From NCBI GenBank assembly GCA_910586665.1, contig CAJUIX010000040.1, forward strand, positions 1-9,798: a stretch of DNA of 9,798 nucleotides. The letters are read 5' to 3'. Numbering within the stretch: the stretch's first letter is position 1; every line of letters begins with the position of its first letter. A model generated the notes under the pieces. It searched no databases and was not told the DNA's origin. It saw nothing but the letters and a program-made list of their open reading frames with translations. The position numbers and the translations under genes are program-made. Of this stretch, positions 6,152 through 9,798 are shown piece by piece. Origin of the DNA: an uncultured Duncaniella sp. Its GTDB lineage: Bacteria; Bacteroidota; Bacteroidia; Bacteroidales; Muribaculaceae.

Positions 6152-9100
6152 TTAGAGACTGAGGTTAATGCCGAACATATACGAAGCCTGTTTGCGCAGA
6201 CCGAGGGTCTCGGGGTCGATGCCTTCGGAATTCTTGGTCCAGATAGCTTTCGGGTCATTGATCTGGAAGCGGACCGATACCTTGTTGATGCCGGCCTTGC
6301 GGCTCCACTGTTCGGGAAGGTCGTAGCCGAGGATTATGTTGCGGATTTTGATGAAGTCTGCGTCATAGAGACAGTTGTCGGCTGTGCGGGCTTCTGAACC
6401 GAGTGAGGTTGAAGCGAACTCACCTATGCCGGGAATGTCGGTCGGCTTCTCGGGAGTCCAGGAATTGAGTGCGTAGGAGGGCACGGGACAATACCATGAA
6501 TCTTCGAAAAGCTCGGTCTTAGGCTGGGCGAACATCTGGTGGCCTCCGTAGTAAGCCATAAGGATGCCGAGGCTGATGCCATGCCACTTGAACTGGTTGT
6601 CGAAACCGATAATGGTCTTCGGATCCTTTTGACCGCCGAAGAGCAATGTCTCAACGCTTGCCCCCGACGCGCTATGGCTGATGTTGCCATTCTCGACATA
6701 GTACATTGACTGGCCCACGAGACCGGGACGGTCGTCAATCTTGGCGAAGCGGTAAGCCCAGAGTGCGTTCACGGGATAGCCTTTCTTATAGGGAGTGGTC
6801 ACGAGTTCATAAGCGCGGGTGGCGGGATTCTCTACTGCTGTCACCTTGTTCTTGTTGAAAGTCACGGTGAGGTTGGTGGTCCATGAGAAGTCGCTGCGTC
6901 GGTTGGCGCGGAACCAATCGTAAGCAGCGGCAAGCTCGACACCCTTGTTCTGGATAGAGGCTGCGTTGGCCACCATTGAGGAGAAGCCGGTAGTCGGGTC
7001 GAGGGTGATAGGAGCGAAAATATCCTTGCCGGTCTTCACATAGTAGTCAAGCGAACCGCGCAGACGGTAGCCGAAGAAACCGTAGTCGACGCCGACGTTG
7101 GTGGTCCTGTTCTGCTCCCAGCGGAGGTCAGGGTTGGCGGGAGAAACGATAGTGGCTATCGGGAGATTGGTGTCGCTGTTGAGCTCGCCTGAAGATGCTG
7201 TCATAAACGATGTTGCGCCCTGGTAGATGTTACCAGTCACACCATAGCTCACACGGAGTTTCAGGAAGTCAAGCCAGGTGAAGTCGTGCATGAAGCTCTC
7301 GTTGTGGATGTTCCAGCCTGCACCGACTGACCATAGAGGCTTGCCGCGGAATTTGGCGTCGAGGCCGTAGACATCGGCATGGTCCTTACGATAAGAACCG
7401 AACACATTGTAACGGTTATCATAGGTATATGTGGCATTGAAGTAGCCTGAGCCATAGCGGTGACGCTGTTCGGGAACCAGTCCCATACTGCTTTCGATAT
7501 AGGGGCTGAACGCGAACTGATTGCAGGGGAATGGCTGACCCATCATCATGAAATATGAAGAATTACGCATCTGACTGAGTGTGCCGAGGTCGACAGTGTT
7601 GGTCGATGAGCTCTGGAGCTGGTCGTCAAAACCGAGGATGAGCGACTTGTCGCCCTTTGACTTGGTTTCGCGGAACTCAAGACCGGCAATCACATTGATG
7701 TCATGCTTCTCAAAGAAAGTGCGCTGGAAGTTGAGCTGCCCGCGGGCGGTCCAGTAGTTTCCGTGAATGTGGGTGGTGTTGAGGATACCGCCTGTCTCGG
7801 GAGTCATATACACGAGCTTGCCGTTTTCCATCTTGGCAAATGCGTTTTTAACCGTGCGGGCCGCGTGGCTCTGCTGAGTGTAGTGGGTCTGGTCCTGCGA
7901 ATCGGTCACTTCATACACGAACTGTGTCTGTGCCGTAAGACCGGGGAGTATCTTGAAGAGGAGGTCGGCATGATAGCGCATCTCCTGACGGCGGATCTTC
8001 CTGACATTGTTCTTGAGTTCGTCAAGAATGTTGACGCCGAGGTCCTCCATGCCGTCCTGAAGGGTCATATACTTGTTGCCGCAATACCACTGATAATCAT
8101 TCGCGACAGTGCCGTCTTCATTGTAGAAGCTGTAGTAAGGAGCGTTCTGGAAGGGGTTGATGCTTACCTGGTAGTCATAGCCGAGCTGCTGGGTATTGGC
8201 ATACACACCGTAGACACTGACAGTAGCGGTGAGCCATTTGGCAAGGTCGTAGCTACCTTTGAACGAGACGTTGAGCCAGTCGCTGTTATGTTCCTTTATA
8301 CCCATGTTGTCTGTACGGTAGTTGACCACGAGGCTGTTTCTTGCCTTGTCGGAACTGCTGCGAAGCGAAAGGTTGTACTGCTGCATCACCTGGCGGCGGA
8401 GAACCGCATCGGCATATTCCTTGGCATAGTTATTATTCGAGAGGTCGGAGAGGATGCCGTCAAGCTGGCTTTGGTTGATGGCGCCACTGGCAAGCTGCCA
8501 GTAGGCATAACCCACGGGATTGATTGTGTAGGCACCCTGGTCGATGTGCTGCTTATAAGTGCCTACAACGTCGGTTGTGGGGTCGTTGGCATACTTACGG
8601 TTGAAGTAATAGTCATAATAATCGCTTGCGCGCTTCACTTGTTCCTCGGCGTTCATGTAGAAGTTGTCGTGATAGTCCACGTTGCGGTTCTCATACCATG
8701 TGACGTTGGCCTGGAAGTCTACATCAATCTTCCCCTTGTTCTTGGCACTCTTGGTGGTCACGACGATAATACCGTTGGCTGCGCGCGCACCGTAGATAGC
8801 GGCTGATGCAGCATCCTTCAGCACGTTGACGCTGGCGATGTCGTATGGGTTGAGGTCCTCGATGTTGCCCTCGACCGGAAGTCCGTCTACAACGAGCAGA
8901 GGAGTCGTGTTGCCGTAGAGTGTGCCTGCACCACGGATGATGGGCTTGCCGCCATAGGTGGAAAGACCGGCCACGCGCCCTTCGAGGTTGGTGAGGAGGT
9001 TGGCTGTATAGCGGTCATCGAGCTTGTCAGACGAGATAGTGGCGACCGCGCCGGTCATCTTCTCTCTCCTGAGTTCCTGATAACCTGTAACGACGACTTC

Positions 9101-9676
9101 TGACAGCATACTGGAGTTGGTCACCATGTCAAAGCGGATGTCATGCTGATTTTTGGGTGTGACTTTGACAGACATAGGCTTCATGCCGATGAAGAAAACC
9201 GAAACCATAGGGTTGAGGGCATTGACATCGGTGATTTTAAAGCGTCCGTCGGCATCGGTCACGGTCACTTTGGTGGTTCCGTCAATCATGATGGTCGCCC
9301 CTGCGAGAGGCTCGTTCACCTCTTTGTCATAGACAATACCCTCTATCGAGCCCTTGATGAAGTCGACCATCGCATCGGGGAGTTTGAGCACCACGGTGTT
9401 GTCGACCACCTTGTAGTCAAGAAACATGTTGATTGAGAGCACGCGGTTGAGCAGCTGCTCGAGGGTCAGACCCGTGTAGTTGCAGGTAACGGGTGACTTT
9501 GCCCTCTTCAAGATGTCCTTCTGATAGACAAAATCCAAGCCGGTCTCGGCTTTCAGGGCCTTGATCACTTCTTCTGACGTTGCTTTGTCAAACGTGGCCT
9601 TGTAGGTCCGCGCGAAGCCTTCGAGCGGCATGAGCAGCGTGAAGGCAAGCAACATTACTAAAAGTACTTTTTTCAT
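6152..9676 (-). CDS. SusC/RagA-family TonB-dependent outer-membrane transporter with STN domain
   Basis: This 1174-residue outer-membrane transporter is energised by TonB and imports the ligand bound by its SusD partner. A type I signal peptide probably ends near GFA (20-22). An STN domain (about 28-98) follows; in this family STN domains contact FecR-like anti-sigma factors, pointing to ligand-induced transcription. Next come a carboxypeptidase-regulatory-like beta domain (about 111-186), a TonB-box-like segment SEVVVTGY (192-199), a plug domain (about 205-315) with LLVVDGLP around Asp264 and the AAIYGARAANGIIVVTTK motif, and a long beta-barrel. The barrel includes LDFLKLRVSYGVTGN, typical of SusC, and ends in a beta-strand finishing FGINLSL. 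Cysteines occur at 65, 532, 718, 1063 and 1102. The ATG at 9674-9676 gives an intact signal peptide. No sigma or anti-sigma gene lies inside the window; it could lie just beyond the right edge. Confidence 0.96.
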   Translation of the reverse strand: MKKVLLVMLLAFTLLMPLEGFARTYKATFDKATSEEVIKALKAETGLDFVYQKDILKRAKSPVTCNYTGLTLEQLLNRVLSINMFLDYKVVDNTVVLKLPDAMVDFIKGSIEGIVYDKEVNEPLAGATIMIDGTTKVTVTDADGRFKITDVNALNPMVSVFFIGMKPMSVKVTPKNQHDIRFDMVTNSSMLSEVVVTGYQELRREKMTGAVATISSDKLDDRYTANLLTNLEGRVAGLSTYGGKPIIRGAGTLYGNTTPLLVVDGLPVEGNIEDLNPYDIASVNVLKDAASAAIYGARAANGIIVVTTKSAKNKGKIDVDFQANVTWYENRNVDYHDNFYMNAEEQVKRASDYYDYYFNRKYANDPTTDVVGTYKQHIDQGAYTINPVGYAYWQLASGAINQSQLDGILSDLSNNNYAKEYADAVLRRQVMQQYNLSLRSSSDKARNSLVVNYRTDNMGIKEHNSDWLNVSFKGSYDLAKWLTATVSVYGVYANTQQLGYDYQVSINPFQNAPYYSFYNEDGTVANDYQWYCGNKYMTLQDGMEDLGVNILDELKNNVRKIRRQEMRYHADLLFKILPGLTAQTQFVYEVTDSQDQTHYTQQSHAARTVKNAFAKMENGKLVYMTPETGGILNTTHIHGNYWTARGQLNFQRTFFEKHDINVIAGLEFRETKSKGDKSLILGFDDQLQSSSTNTVDLGTLSQMRNSSYFMMMGQPFPCNQFAFSPYIESSMGLVPEQRHRYGSGYFNATYTYDNRYNVFGSYRKDHADVYGLDAKFRGKPLWSVGAGWNIHNESFMHDFTWLDFLKLRVSYGVTGNIYQGATSFMTASSGELNSDTNLPIATIVSPANPDLRWEQNRTTNVGVDYGFFGYRLRGSLDYYVKTGKDIFAPITLDPTTGFSSMVANAASIQNKGVELAAAYDWFRANRRSDFSWTTNLTVTFNKNKVTAVENPATRAYELVTTPYKKGYPVNALWAYRFAKIDDRPGLVGQSMYYVENGNISHSASGASVETLLFGGQKDPKTIIGFDNQFKWHGISLGILMAYYGGHQMFAQPKTELFEDSWYCPVPSYALNSWTPEKPTDIPGIGEFASTSLGSEARTADNCLYDADFIKIRNIILGYDLPEQWSRKAGINKVSVRFQINDPKAIWTKNSEGIDPETLGLRKQASYMFGINLSL

Positions 9677-9798
9677 TGTGTGTAAAAAATAATAATTGGT
9701 TAATACGAAATATGAAAAAGTTATTGTGTCGGTTGGGTGATTTAGAGGGTGTTTAATAACAACAGTTAAAATCTGAGCGAAAGTTTTGAGAGGGATAT
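9677..9798 (-). promoter_or_regulatory. Upstream region of the operon, no clear promoter match
   Basis: These 122 AT-rich bases precede the SusC start and should hold at least part of the operon's leader or promoter. Reading the minus strand, I find no exact TAnnTTTG element. The nearest is TAACTTTT (9716-9723), without a TTTG at the expected distance. This would be consistent with an ECF-sigma promoter instead of the housekeeping type, as the STN domain hints, or with a promoter beyond the right edge. Confidence 0.35.

Noticed and set aside
8486..8502. 7-bp inverted repeat ACTGGCA / TGCCAGT with a 3-base loop within the SusC gene
   Set aside because: It is short enough to occur by chance in several kilobases of coding sequence and has no relation to a gene boundary.
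7703..8806. 367-codon open frame on the plus strand
   Set aside because: It is wholly antisense to the beta-barrel region of the SusC gene and rich in Val, Leu and His, as expected from reverse-complemented barrel codons. No recognisable protein family.
9716..9723. TAACTTTT as a -7 element for the SusC promoter
   Set aside because: It misses the final G of TAnnTTTG and no TTTG is found at the expected upstream distance.
1..9798. CRISPR array, tRNA, rRNA, insertion sequence or prophage part
   Set aside because: No regularly spaced repeats, cloverleaf-like sequence, transposase or integrase frame, or terminal inverted repeats were seen.

Overview
The window reads as a Bacteroidota (Bacteroidales) chromosome segment. 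The evidence is a classic SusC/SusD outer-membrane pair, lipoproteins with the DUF4369-plus-TlpA architecture, start codons without strong Shine-Dalgarno sequences, and one match to the Bacteroides -7 promoter element. The codons are moderately GC-rich and the intergenic DNA is AT-rich. Both would fit a Muribaculaceae-like gut bacterium, but that family-level placement is only an inference.

Layout: all five credible genes lie on the minus strand and are read from right to left. The order is a 122-base upstream region (9677-9798), SusC-type TonB-dependent transporter with an STN domain (6152-9676), SusD-type surface lipoprotein (4636-6123), first TlpA-like thioredoxin lipoprotein (3398-4543), second TlpA-like thioredoxin lipoprotein (2250-3365), and a 646-residue secreted protein that joins a ThuA/GATase-like region to a DsbD-alpha-like redox domain (294-2234). 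The gaps are 28, 92, 32 and 15 bases. The last stop is followed about 75 bases later by a 16-bp perfect hairpin with a U-tract, a convincing intrinsic terminator. The left edge (1-172) is AT-rich, has no gene I can support, and carries an 11-G homopolymer.

How the genes may work together: SusC/SusD would bind a substrate at the cell surface and import it with TonB energy. In place of the usual glycoside hydrolases, the rest of the operon encodes three exported thiol-redox or cysteine-rich proteins. Two have WCGPC active sites and one ends in a DsbD-alpha-like CX4C pair. The simplest reading is a 'redox' SusCD locus that reduces disulfides in an imported ligand, or in its own cysteine-containing components, within the periplasm. 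The substrate cannot be read from the sequence.

The most unexpected structural feature is a 16-bp perfect inverted repeat with a 4-base loop, extended by six more pairs. It lies inside the signal-peptide codons of the last gene and would bury a Shine-Dalgarno-like sequence and an in-frame internal ATG located just after the predicted cleavage site.
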